Below are positions 15,962 to 24,065 of a DNA stretch of 42,639 nt, piece after piece; the first letter of the stretch is position 1; each line of letters opens with the position of its first letter. The stretch covers positions 1-42,639 of the forward strand of contig NZ_BDCC01000084.1 in assembly GCF_001613305.1 (NCBI RefSeq), read 5' to 3'. Under the pieces are notes generated by a model. That model did no database searches. It was given only the letters and a program-made list of their open reading frames with translations, and was not told where the DNA came from. The stretch comes from Nocardia vaccinii NBRC 15922 (GTDB lineage: Bacteria > Actinomycetota > Actinomycetes > Mycobacteriales > Mycobacteriaceae). The translations under genes and the position numbers were made by a program.

Positions 15962-17176
15962 TTACGTGGCCGTCGCGGTGTCGGTGCCGTCCTCGCCGGT
16001 TGTCTCCTCGTCGGTGCCGTCGGCCGGGGCATCACCGTTGGCGGGAGCGGATACCCGGGGGCGTTCGCGCCGTTGCTTGCGAGCCATGGCCGGTGTCACG
16101 GTCGGCGTGCCCGGGGTGGGGCCGCTCGCCGCGACGGGCGCCGCGCTCGCCGGCGTACCCGGTGCGGCCGCGGGCTGGGCGGCGTTCGCGGCTGGTCCGA
16201 CCGCGGGGCCGGCGGGAGCCCCGGGTGGCGTCTGGCCGGCGCCGTTCGGATCGGTACCGTTGTCCTTGTGCGGGCCGAACTGTTTCTGCAGCACCTGCAT
16301 GACCGTCGGGGCGATCGAGGAGGCCAGTGCCATCGGGATCATCGCCAGTTGCATCAGCCCGGACAGGCCGCCGCTGCCCGAGCCCGAGCCGGCGCCGGCG
16401 GTGCCCGAAGCACTGCTGGACGCGCTGTCGGAAGCGGAACCAGCGATCTGCTGATTCTGCTGTGCGACCGAGTCGACGGCCTTGTACACCTCGTCCACGG
16501 CGTTCGCGATCTGCCACATCAGCGACTGTTCCTGAGCGGCTTTGAGTTTGGCGCTGCCGACCGAGTCGAGTACGTCGTTCAGATCCGCGACGATCTGTTC
16601 GATGGCCCCCAGCGTCTGGTCCTGGCTCGCGGCGACGACGACCGAGGTCTGCAATACCTCGCTGTCCAGGGTGAGCAGTGCGCTCTGGCGCTGCTGGATC
16701 TGAGCCAGTGCGTGGTGGTACCCCACGCTGGATTCGCTCTGACCGAGATCCTGGTAGATGACCGGCTGCATGAGGTCGCTGACATTCGGAGGGGTGATCG
16801 GCGTACCCCGGCCGAGTAGATCGACCGCGGTCTGGATGGCGGTCTGGGCCAGGCCGACGTAACTCTTCAATGCCGCGGACGCGCCCGGCGGGCAATCGAG
16901 TTCGACCGTCCAGTAATGGTGGCCGATTCCGTTGCCATCGCTGCTCGAACCTCCGGACAGCAGGGTCGCGCTCGTAGCGGTGAGCGGGGTCGTGGCGGAC
17001 AGCGGGGTGGCGCTTGTAGCGGTGAGCGGGGTTGTGGCGGACAGCGGGGTCGCGCTCGTAGCGGTGAGCGGAGTCGTGACGGACAGCGGGGAGGCGCTCG
17101 TAGCGGTGAGCGAGGTCGAGGCGGACGGCAGCGTGAGGAAACCGTTCAGGCCGGAATCGGTCGTGCTCGCCGTCAT
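15962..17176 (-). CDS. Thr/Ser-repeat (mucin-like) ESX-associated protein
   Basis: 404 residues from ATG 17176; GGGAGG seven bases upstream sets this start rather than the longer open frame. Residues ~17-70 consist of almost four 14-residue repeats (S-A-T-P-L-S-A-T-T-P-L-T-A-T type), over half Thr/Ser and much like an O-glycosylated mucin segment. Residues ~85-240 are helical and end in Y231-K-A-V-D235, a YxxxD export motif. A Gly/Ser hydrophobic stretch (~255-300) and a Pro/Ala-rich, finally acidic tail follow. There is no Sec signal. A perfect palindromic promoter lies just upstream on this strand. It is cotranscribed with a glycosyltransferase. Substrate status and glycosylation are inferences. 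Confidence 0.7.
   Translation of the reverse strand: MTASTTDSGLNGFLTLPSASTSLTATSASPLSVTTPLTATSATPLSATTPLTATSATPLSATTPLTATSATLLSGGSSSDGNGIGHHYWTVELDCPPGASAALKSYVGLAQTAIQTAVDLLGRGTPITPPNVSDLMQPVIYQDLGQSESSVGYHHALAQIQQRQSALLTLDSEVLQTSVVVAASQDQTLGAIEQIVADLNDVLDSVGSAKLKAAQEQSLMWQIANAVDEVYKAVDSVAQQNQQIAGSASDSASSSASGTAGAGSGSGSGGLSGLMQLAMIPMALASSIAPTVMQVLQKQFGPHKDNGTDPNGAGQTPPGAPAGPAVGPAANAAQPAAAPGTPASAAPVAASGPTPGTPTVTPAMARKQRRERPRVSAPANGDAPADGTDEETTGEDGTDTATAT
16965..17126 (-). repeat. 42-bp tandem repeat coding Thr/Ser-rich 14-mers
   Basis: Units begin at 16965, 17007, 17049 and 17091 (plus-strand numbering), giving 3.9 copies with a few differences each. The reading frame is kept because 42 is a multiple of three. 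It encodes the mucin-like segment of the 15962-17176 product. Confidence 0.9.
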
Positions 17177-17203
17177 AGATCTGCCTCCCGGGAAACTGCT
17201 CCC

Positions 17204-17230
17204 ATTGTCAGGCCTTCCCACATTTGGGAA
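17204..17230 (-). promoter_or_regulatory. Palindromic promoter element, copy 4 (perfect, minus strand)
   Basis: TTCCCACATTTGGGAA at 17215-17230 is a perfect palindrome. Read on the minus strand, GACAAT (17209-17204) follows after exactly five bases, and the ATG at 17176 lies 27 bases on. Because the palindrome is symmetric it could also act on the plus-strand NlpC/P60 gene, but no -10-like hexamer is visible at that spacing there. Confidence 0.6.
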
Positions 17231-17365
17231 TGCAGATCTCTTTCGGTACGCGGGCCGGTGGCGCATAGTCGAGGACGACTTCTGTACCGGCGGAGAAAAT
17301 CCGTATCGGTGTGTGTCCCATGGCTGGGCTCGACCTGAGAGGCAATCGGCGATGAGTGAAGGCGC

Positions 17366-18310
17366 ATGGCACCGGTACTGACCGAGGATATGGGCACGGT
17401 GCTGCAATCTCTGCTGGACCTCTACGGCGCGGGCCGGCCCGAGGTGTCCGCCGCGACGTCCGGCGCGCATACGGTTGCCGCGGTCGCCGACGGACATCGT
17501 GGCAATGCCGCCGACGGTTATTCGAATTTCCGCGCCATGCAGGCGACGATCGCGGATTCGCATGCGGAAAAGGACGATCTGGTTTTCAAGGCGGTCGGCG
17601 TGGCCCGTGACGGCACTGTCACCGGCCGCAATCACCTCACCAACCAGATCGCTGATTTCCAGGCTCGGGTGCAGGCGATCGCGGCGGTCGGCAGCACCCG
17701 ATTCAGCGGTCCGGCGCTGCTGGACGCGGCACACCAGACGATCACCAGCGCGGCCCAGCAGGTCGGCGCCGACGTCGCGGCCGCACGGCGGCAGGCGGCG
17801 AGGATCAGTCCGCCGCTGGCGGTACAGCCGGTCGCCGCTCGCGCGAGTTCATCCGGTCGCCGCCGTCGACGCACCCGTCCGTCCGCGCGGGCGGGCCGGG
17901 TCACCCGGCACCGGCTGCCCTCGGACGCGAGTGCCGGCGGCCGGGCCGTCGGCGCGGCCAACAGTTGGGTCGGAGCGCCTTATCAATGGGGCGGCGGCGG
18001 CGCCAACGGTCCCAGCGGCGGCGGATTCGACTGTTCGGGGCTCACCCAGTACGCCATCGCGCAGGCGACGCACGGACGGGTCGTGTTGCCGCGCACCACA
18101 TATGAGCAGATCTATAGCGGAGTCCGGATCCCGGCGCACGATGTGCGGCCGGGTGATCTGGTGTTCCCCGCCAGTTCGTTCTCCTCGCGGGGGCCCGAAC
18201 ATGTTCAGCTCGCCGCCGGGAACGGCATGGTCATCGAGGCCCCGCATGCGGGTTCGACGGTGCAGTGGTCGCGGATGCCCAGTCACGCCGTGGTCGTGCG
18301 CGTGCTGTGA
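17366..18310 (+). CDS. NlpC/P60 peptidoglycan hydrolase associated with ESX
   Basis: 314 residues. The first ~140 residues are helical and resemble the N-domain of NlpC/P60 proteins encoded next to ESX loci, such as Rv3896c beside ESX-2. A basic Arg-rich linker follows. The C-terminal NlpC/P60 domain (~195-314) has the catalytic Cys223 in F-D-C-S-G-L-T, His279 in E-H-V-Q-L-A-A-G and a third polar residue near His294. Such enzymes cleave peptide stems of peptidoglycan. Here it would locally open the wall for the secretion machine or act as a secreted effector. There is no Sec signal, so export would itself need ESX. The start is supported only by a close GAAGG; the in-frame ATG at 17390 is an alternative. 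Confidence 0.85.
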   Translation: MAPVLTEDMGTVLQSLLDLYGAGRPEVSAATSGAHTVAAVADGHRGNAADGYSNFRAMQATIADSHAEKDDLVFKAVGVARDGTVTGRNHLTNQIADFQARVQAIAAVGSTRFSGPALLDAAHQTITSAAQQVGADVAAARRQAARISPPLAVQPVAARASSSGRRRRRTRPSARAGRVTRHRLPSDASAGGRAVGAANSWVGAPYQWGGGGANGPSGGGFDCSGLTQYAIAQATHGRVVLPRTTYEQIYSGVRIPAHDVRPGDLVFPASSFSSRGPEHVQLAAGNGMVIEAPHAGSTVQWSRMPSHAVVVRVL

Positions 18311-18332
18311 ATCGCGGCGAGGGTGATGCGCG

Positions 18333-20228
18333 CTGGCGATAGAGATTCCGCACGATGTCGCGCTGTTCCTGAACCTCGTGGGTGTCCCGTATCCGGACAT
18401 CAACGAGGACCATGTGCACCAATTGGCCGGGCACGTGCGGACATTCGCGAAGAATCTGGCCGACACCCACGAGTCCGCGACCGGCACGATCAACGATATG
18501 GGCTCGGTTTATTCCGGGTACTCCTACGAGACCCTGGTCCGCACCTGGGCGCGGACGAGCAAGTCGCACATGTCCGAGCTGGACGCGGCCTGCAAGGTGA
18601 TCGGTACGGCGCTGGATATCGCCGCCGAGGTGATCAGGGGCGTCAAGATCGCGGTCCTGGCCGAATTGGCGGCATTGGCCGCGACCTACTCCGCGACCTT
18701 GGCCGCGACGTTCGCCACCGGTGGGGCGGCGGCTGTGCTCGAGCAGATGATCGCGGCGGCGGCCCGGAAACTGTGCCAGGCCATGGAGCAGATGCTGATC
18801 GGATATCTGCTCACGGAGGTGATGGAGAAGGCGATCGCGCCGCTCGAACCGGTGATCGACCGGATGGTGCACGGCTTCCTGTACGACACGACCGCCGATC
18901 TGCTGGGTGTGCCGAATCCGAACACGCTGTATCTCGAGCCCGACGAGATCACGCACTACGCCGACGTCCTCGATCAGCATGCCGACGATATCCTGCGGCA
19001 TGCCCGCGATTTCGCGAACAAGGTTGCGGCGCTGGACTTCACGACCGAGGGTGGCTCGCGTCCGGCGGTCCCGGACGAGGTGAGCACGCCGCCTGCGTCC
19101 ACGGCGCCGCACCGATCTCCCGTGGCCGATACGCCGAGCCCTTCGCATGTCTCACAGGCGCCGCCCTCGCCGCGTACGCAGGTCGGTCCGTGGGACGCGT
19201 CGCGTCGTTCGAGTGAGCTTCCGGCAACACAACAGTACGCGCACGGTGCCGGGCCCGAACGCACGCCGGCACACGGGACGAACGATGCGGCGGGTCAGGA
19301 TCCCGCGGCGCGGCATCACCCCGGCCAGGCTCAGCACGAGTCGAAGGCTCCGAACGATGCCGCTCGGTCCGGTGCCACGGAACAGCCGCGCACGAGTTCC
19401 TCCCAGCCGCAGGCGACCAGCGACCGGCCTTCCGCGGCGGGCGATCGCCCACAAGCTACTGATGACCGTCCGCAGGTCACCGCACAGGATCCCGGGGGAG
19501 CGCAGCGGCATCCCGGCGGCGAACGGTCGATGCCCGATGCCACGGATTCGGGTGTGAACCAGCACGTTCCCGGGGCGGGCTCGCATGTTTCCGGGGCGGC
19601 CGGACCGGGCGATCTGGGTCATGATGCGGGTCGCTTCGACGCTCCGGACGCTCCCGGGGCGGGGACGACAGGGCCGGATAACGGCTCGGCCCCCGATCAC
19701 GGGGCCGCCGCGCAGACATCCGCCGACTCCGGCGACTCCGGCGACAACGGCGCGCCCCGGAACCCGGAATCTCCTGCGGCACAGCAGCGTCCGACCCGAA
19801 GGCGATCGCCGTCGAAATCCGGGCGATCGGGCGATGCGGGTGCGCCCTGGGGCCGGGCGGCGCGCAAGAATTCCGCCGGCCGCGGCACACCGTGGAAAAA
19901 GACCCCGCGCAAGACGACTCGCGCCCGCGTCGCCCCGCCGCCCACCGCCGAGCAACATCCGCAGACGCCGTGGACCGGTACCGGTACCGGCGCTGACGCC
20001 GGCGCCGAGCCGCCGAAAGTATTCGCCCCGAAGCCCGATGCGGCGACGCACCGGCCGTCGGAGGACCGGTCGGGCTCGCAGACTTCGCCATGGCGTGGTG
20101 ATTCGGAGATTCCGGGCAGGTCCGGGACGATGGAGCCGGTGGACAGGGCGCCGGCAGCGGAACGGCCTCGGCCGCCGCCGACCGTCGTCGCCCCGCAGAC
20201 GGACGTCATTCCGGACGCGTCGGAGTAA
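18333..20228 (+). CDS. CpnT-type N-domain protein lacking a toxin domain (probable CTG start)
   Basis: 631 residues from CTG 18333, or 616 from GTG 18378. Homology-like sequence I-E-I-P-H-D-V-A-L-F-L-N-L before V-G-V-P-Y-P-D-I-N-E-D matches the usual opening of WXG100-like N-domains in CpnT and related ESX toxins. This favours the CTG, which has GAGGGTGA six bases upstream; an in-frame TGA at 18324 prevents a longer form. Residues ~20-230 are helical with Y-S-G where WxG is expected and a hydrophobic stretch at ~110-165. The remaining ~400 residues are Pro/Ser/Asp-rich and disordered, with several A/T-P-W tripeptides late on. No catalytic toxin domain is visible, so it may be a structural substrate or a toxin scaffold. 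Confidence 0.72.
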   Translation: MAIEIPHDVALFLNLVGVPYPDINEDHVHQLAGHVRTFAKNLADTHESATGTINDMGSVYSGYSYETLVRTWARTSKSHMSELDAACKVIGTALDIAAEVIRGVKIAVLAELAALAATYSATLAATFATGGAAAVLEQMIAAAARKLCQAMEQMLIGYLLTEVMEKAIAPLEPVIDRMVHGFLYDTTADLLGVPNPNTLYLEPDEITHYADVLDQHADDILRHARDFANKVAALDFTTEGGSRPAVPDEVSTPPASTAPHRSPVADTPSPSHVSQAPPSPRTQVGPWDASRRSSELPATQQYAHGAGPERTPAHGTNDAAGQDPAARHHPGQAQHESKAPNDAARSGATEQPRTSSSQPQATSDRPSAAGDRPQATDDRPQVTAQDPGGAQRHPGGERSMPDATDSGVNQHVPGAGSHVSGAAGPGDLGHDAGRFDAPDAPGAGTTGPDNGSAPDHGAAAQTSADSGDSGDNGAPRNPESPAAQQRPTRRRSPSKSGRSGDAGAPWGRAARKNSAGRGTPWKKTPRKTTRARVAPPPTAEQHPQTPWTGTGTGADAGAEPPKVFAPKPDAATHRPSEDRSGSQTSPWRGDSEIPGRSGTMEPVDRAPAAERPRPPPTVVAPQTDVIPDASE

Positions 20229-20278
20229 AGGTTCCCGGCCCGAAGCCCGAATTGGAGCGCGGCGTGTGGAACGCCGAC

Positions 20279-20319
20279 GCCGAGGGGTCGCGGGGAGAGG
20301 GGGTCCGCGGCCCCTCGGC
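20279..20319 (+). terminator. Strong hairpin after the CpnT-like gene, probable terminator
   Basis: Arms 20279-20293 and 20305-20319 pair over 15 bases with a single G-T wobble around an 11-base loop, starting 50 bases after the stop at 20228. There is no T tract, as is common in high-GC actinobacteria. Function as a terminator is inferred. Confidence 0.6.
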
Positions 20320-20334
20320 GGATGAGGGCTGTAT

Positions 20335-20366
20335 CGCGGCCGTGGTTGCCCGGACCACCGGCCGCG
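20335..20366 (+). other. Second hairpin of the eccA upstream region
   Basis: CGCGGCCGTGGT (20335-20346) pairs with 20354-20366 over 12 bases with one bulged base and a seven-base loop. It may reinforce termination or structure a leader RNA. Confidence 0.45.
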
Positions 20367-20372
20367 CCCGTG

Positions 20373-20409
20373 GTGGGGTCGCCAGCATGAGGGGGACTGG
20401 CGACCCCAC
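20373..20409 (+). repeat. Perfect 13-bp inverted repeat upstream of eccA
   Basis: GTGGGGTCGCCAG (20373-20385) and its exact complement (20397-20409) flank an 11-base loop. The right arm runs into a degenerate copy of the palindromic element (ACCCCA-N5-TGGGAA, 20403-20419), so hairpin and operator would be mutually exclusive on one strand. Part of the loop and right arm recurs as a direct repeat at 20491-20510. Confidence 0.6.
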
Positions 20410-20515
20410 GGGTTGGGAAATAACCTGCGCGGCGGCATGATGACCGGATCTCGGCTCTCGAAGCCGCCGCCTCGGTTGCGGGCCTTCAGGATGAGGGACT
20501 GTCGACCCATGAAGA

Positions 20516-20539
20516 ATGTACCGCTAAATAGCGGCTCAT
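20516..20539 (+). promoter_or_regulatory. 24-bp imperfect palindrome shared with the gdh upstream region (copy 1)
   Basis: The core CCGCTAAATAGCGG (20521-20534) is a perfect palindrome, and the flanks ATGTA and CTCAT extend it imperfectly. Nineteen of 25 positions from 20515 match the element at 40208-40231 upstream of gdh. It may be an operator; the protein is unknown. Confidence 0.45.
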
Positions 20540-20649
20540 TCAATATCGAGCCGACAAAAATTTGAAGTCACCTGGTCGGTGCAGGTCGGCGGCTTTTCGG
20601 TCGGCGCGAGCTCGCCACGATCGCCGCGGAACGCCGCTGAAGTCCGCTC

Positions 20650-20665
20650 TTCCCATCCGCGGGAA
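20650..20665 (+). promoter_or_regulatory. Palindromic element, variant copy near eccA
   Basis: TTCCCATCCGCGGGAA matches the recurrent palindrome at 11 of 12 arm bases. The wider CTCTTCCC/GGGAAGAG arms (20647-20668) are perfectly complementary. It lies 72 bases before the eccA start chosen here. No -10-like hexamer follows at the five-base spacing, so it may act only as a binding site. Confidence 0.42.
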
Positions 20666-20737
20666 GAGTGCGTCATCGCGTCCGGCCCCGAAGTCTTTAT
20701 CGTTCCTGCAGGCGAGAGCGGCGAAAGGGATGTCCAG

Positions 20738-22498
20738 GTGTCAGCGGCCGAGGACGCGTTCTACACGGGTGTTCAATCTTTGGGGTTGGTCGCCGGGGGC
20801 GTGCGAAACGAAACACATGCATCGGCGGCGTTCCGTGCGGCCACCGACTTGGATCCGGACATGTGCGACGCCTGGCTGGGCCGCGCCATGGCCGGCGAGG
20901 TCACCTCGGAGGTGATCTACGGCGCCTACCGCTCGGTGCACAATCTCTACCGCGATCAGCAGCGCGCCGGTCTCGTCGATCGCTCGCTGTGGTGCCAGGT
21001 CGAGGTCGGCATGTACGGGTTGCGGGTGGCCATGGCCGACCGCGATCAGATCTCCATCGCCCAGGCGTGCTCGTACGCCGAGGGCGGGGAGTGGCAGGAG
21101 GCGGAGGCGATCCTGTCCGAGGTGCCGCGCGACGACGTGGCCGATTTCGTCCGGATGTCGCTGTATTTCCGTACGAAGCGCTGGACCGACGTCCTCGATG
21201 CCCGATCGGCCAAGCCGATCCTCGAGGACGGGCTGCTCGATATCGCGGCCGAACTGATGACCGCGCGCTCGCTCGCGCATCTGGGCCGGTTCGGCGAGGC
21301 CCTGCCGCGCGCGCAGCGAATCGTCGACGACAGCTCCTCGGGCAGCCTGTCGTACATCTGGGCCGATGCGCACTTCCTGCTCGGAATGGTGCTGCGGCAC
21401 ACCGGCGAACACGAGAAGGCCGACCAACTCCTCAAAGGTCTGCAGGGCTCGGCACTGTGGAGCGACCGGGAGGAATGGCAGCGCGCGGTCAAGGAGAAGA
21501 CCTATCGTCTCGAGGTCACCAACGCGACGTTGCTGGCCTCGCGCAGCGACAAGTGGGATCCCACCACCGGCGACGATCCGGCCGAGGCCGCCGCGACGGC
21601 CGCACGCGCGGAACGCGAGACGCTGCTGACCGAGGCGTCGGATCTGCTCGCCCAGCAGATCGGGATGGATTCGGTCAAGGAACAGGTCGACCGCCTCAAA
21701 TCCGGTGTGCTGATGGACCAGGTGCGCGCCCGCCGCGGCCTGGCGGTCGACTCGCGATCCCAGCACCTGATCTTCTCGGGTCCGCCGGGCACCGGCAAGA
21801 CCACCGTCGCGCGCGTCATCGCCAAGATCTTCGCCGGTCTCGGAGTGGTGGAGAACCCCGAGGTGGTCGAGGTCTCACGCAACGACATGGTCGGCACCCA
21901 TCTGGGCCACACCGCGCCGAAGACCAACGCGCTGATCGACTCGGCGCTGGGCGGCGTGCTGTTCATCGACGAGGCGTACACGCTGATCCAGGAGGGTCTG
22001 GCCGGCGGTGACGCGTTCGGCTCCGAGGCGGTCGACACGCTGTTGGCGCGGATGGAGAACGACCGGGACAAACTGGTCGTGATCATCGCCGGATACGAGG
22101 ATCAGATCGACCGGTTCCTGACCTCCAACGAGGGCCTGGCGTCCCGGTTCACCAAACGGATCCGCTTCTCCAGTTACGGCGCCGCCGAATTGGTGCAGAT
22201 CGCGGATCACATTGCCCGGCGCAAGGATTCGCTGCTGTCCGAACAGGCCCGGGAGATCCTGAAAGAACGCTGCGAATCGCTGGCCCAGGAGACGCGCAAC
22301 GGCCGCCGGCTGATCGATCTGGCCGGCAACGGCCGGTTCATCCGCAATGTGGTCGAGGCCGCGGAGGCCGAACGGGACTACCGCTTCACCCGCGAGAACG
22401 CCGATATCGCCGCGATGACCAACGAGGAGTTGATGACCATCGACGCCTTCGACATCGCCGCTGCCCTGGCTGGTTTGGCGCCGTCGGCGACAGGCTGA
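20738..22498 (+). CDS. eccA: ESX AAA+ ATPase EccA
   Basis: 586 residues from GTG 20738, with AAGGGA about seven bases upstream. The open frame extends to 20579, but that stretch holds the palindrome and lacks family similarity. Residues 1-280 are a TPR-like helical domain. The C-terminal CbxX/CfxQ-type AAA+ domain has Walker A G-P-P-G-T-G-K-T (348-355), Walker B F-I-D411-E412-A and an arginine-finger region S-R-F-T-K-R. EccA is a cytosolic ATPase thought to act with EspG on PE/PPE substrates. Length and domain order match mycobacterial EccA1-3/5. It starts the core operon, with eccB four bases downstream. Confidence 0.93.
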   Translation: MSAAEDAFYTGVQSLGLVAGGVRNETHASAAFRAATDLDPDMCDAWLGRAMAGEVTSEVIYGAYRSVHNLYRDQQRAGLVDRSLWCQVEVGMYGLRVAMADRDQISIAQACSYAEGGEWQEAEAILSEVPRDDVADFVRMSLYFRTKRWTDVLDARSAKPILEDGLLDIAAELMTARSLAHLGRFGEALPRAQRIVDDSSSGSLSYIWADAHFLLGMVLRHTGEHEKADQLLKGLQGSALWSDREEWQRAVKEKTYRLEVTNATLLASRSDKWDPTTGDDPAEAAATAARAERETLLTEASDLLAQQIGMDSVKEQVDRLKSGVLMDQVRARRGLAVDSRSQHLIFSGPPGTGKTTVARVIAKIFAGLGVVENPEVVEVSRNDMVGTHLGHTAPKTNALIDSALGGVLFIDEAYTLIQEGLAGGDAFGSEAVDTLLARMENDRDKLVVIIAGYEDQIDRFLTSNEGLASRFTKRIRFSSYGAAELVQIADHIARRKDSLLSEQAREILKERCESLAQETRNGRRLIDLAGNGRFIRNVVEAAEAERDYRFTRENADIAAMTNEELMTIDAFDIAAALAGLAPSATG

Positions 22499-22502
22499 TC
22501 CT

Positions 22503-24065
22503 GTGGCGCGCTTCCGGGTGGTGACCAAGCACCAGGTCTCGGGATGGCGGTTCCTGTTTCGCCGGATCGAACATGCCCTGGTGCGACGTGACGCGTCGAT
22601 GATCGACGATCCCCAGCGCGGGCGTTCCACGGCATTGGCGATCGGCATCGCCCTGGCGTGCGTGGCGGTCGCGGGCTCGGCGGTACTGTCCTACTTCAAA
22701 CCGGACAAGGCCGTCGGCAACGCGAAGATCGTGTCGGACAAGGATTCCGGCGCGGTGTACGTGCACCTCGGCGGGCGGCTGTATCCGGCGCTGAACCTGA
22801 CCTCGGCCCGGCTGATCGCCGGTGTACCGGACGCGCCGGTGCCGGTCACGGCGGACGAGCTGGGCAAATATCCGCGCGGGCCGATCGTCGGCATCGTCGG
22901 TGCGCCGGGGACGATCGCCGAGGGCAGTCAACGCGATTCCACCTGGGCGGTATGCGATGCCGCGCAGACCGGAGCTTCGGCGCCGGTCGATCAGCGCACC
23001 GGACTGCCGACTCTCGCCGCCTCCGACGTGCTGACCACCGTGATCGGCACGCCGCTGACGATCGACGGCGACGCCACGCGTCCGCTGGCCGACGGCGAGG
23101 CGCGGCTGTTGCGCAACGGCGATGCCAACTGGCTCGTCTACGACAGCCCCGACCAGGGAATCGTGCGCGCCTCGATCGATCTCGCCGATTCCGCGGTGAT
23201 GCTCGCGGTCGGCATCGATGCCTCGGCGGAGCCGCTGCCCGCCTCGCACGGCCTGATCAACGCGATTCCGGAGGTGCCCGCGCTGCGGGTGCCGAAGCTG
23301 GCGCAGGCGGGCGCGAGCACGACGCTGTCCAACGGGCTCACCGTGCCGATCGGGTCGGTGCTCACGATGACCGCGCCGGATCGCACGGTGTCGTACTACG
23401 TGGTCACCTCGGCGGGCGTCGTGCGGATCACGCAGGTACTGGCCGCGATGCTGCGCAACGCCGATTCGCACGGCGCGGTCACGACCACCACCGTCGGGCC
23501 CGACGTCATCGCGGCCAATCTGCGTCCGGGCTCGTTGCCCGGCACCCAGGGGTATCCGGCCCGGCCGTTGCGGCTGGTGGACACCGGCCAGTTCGGGGTG
23601 ACCTGCTACGGCTGGTCCCGCACCGGCAGCGATGCCAACGCGGTCACGAAACTCGTTGTGGGACGCAGACTTCCGCTGCGCACCGACGAACAGAAATCGG
23701 CCACGCCGCTGGTGACCGCACCGACCTCGCAGGGGCGCACCGCCGATCTGGCCTATATGCCGCTCGACACCGGACGGTTCGTCCAGGTGACCGGTATGGA
23801 TCCGGCATCACCGCGCCGCGAATCGCTGTTCTGGATCTCAGACAGCGGTATCCGTTACGGAATTCAGACCGATACCGACAGCACGCCCGGAAGGACCGAC
23901 CCGAACCTGGCCGCGCTCGCACTGCACGATCCGATAGTGGCGCCGTGGAACATCGTGTCGCTGTTCGCGGTCGGGCCGACGCTGTCCCAACAGGACGCGC
24001 GTATTCAGCACGATGGGGTCGCGCCCGACAAGGCCGCGATCGGAATGAGTGGTGGCACCTCGTGA
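22503..24065 (+). CDS. eccB: ESX core membrane protein EccB
   Basis: 520 residues, GTG start. A basic cytosolic N-terminus with Q-V-S-G-W-R-F-L-x-R-R is followed by one membrane helix (~43-62) and a large periplasmic domain. That is the EccB plan, with repeat folds and a conserved cysteine pair (A-V-C-D and T-C-Y-G-W). EccB assembles with EccC, EccD and EccE in the inner-membrane complex and reaches into the periplasm with MycP. It overlaps eccC by GTGA, indicating coupled translation. Length is typical. Confidence 0.94.
   Translation: MARFRVVTKHQVSGWRFLFRRIEHALVRRDASMIDDPQRGRSTALAIGIALACVAVAGSAVLSYFKPDKAVGNAKIVSDKDSGAVYVHLGGRLYPALNLTSARLIAGVPDAPVPVTADELGKYPRGPIVGIVGAPGTIAEGSQRDSTWAVCDAAQTGASAPVDQRTGLPTLAASDVLTTVIGTPLTIDGDATRPLADGEARLLRNGDANWLVYDSPDQGIVRASIDLADSAVMLAVGIDASAEPLPASHGLINAIPEVPALRVPKLAQAGASTTLSNGLTVPIGSVLTMTAPDRTVSYYVVTSAGVVRITQVLAAMLRNADSHGAVTTTTVGPDVIAANLRPGSLPGTQGYPARPLRLVDTGQFGVTCYGWSRTGSDANAVTKLVVGRRLPLRTDEQKSATPLVTAPTSQGRTADLAYMPLDTGRFVQVTGMDPASPRRESLFWISDSGIRYGIQTDTDSTPGRTDPNLAALALHDPIVAPWNIVSLFAVGPTLSQQDARIQHDGVAPDKAAIGMSGGTS

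Noticed and set aside
20579..20737. Upstream extension of EccA
   Set aside because: The extension contains the palindromic element, has no match to the EccA family N-terminus and lacks a ribosome site; GTG 20738 fits both.
22658..24061. Upstream extension of the EccC frame to 1799 residues
   Set aside because: It runs entirely inside eccB in another frame. EccC family sequence begins at the GTG 24062 that overlaps the eccB stop.
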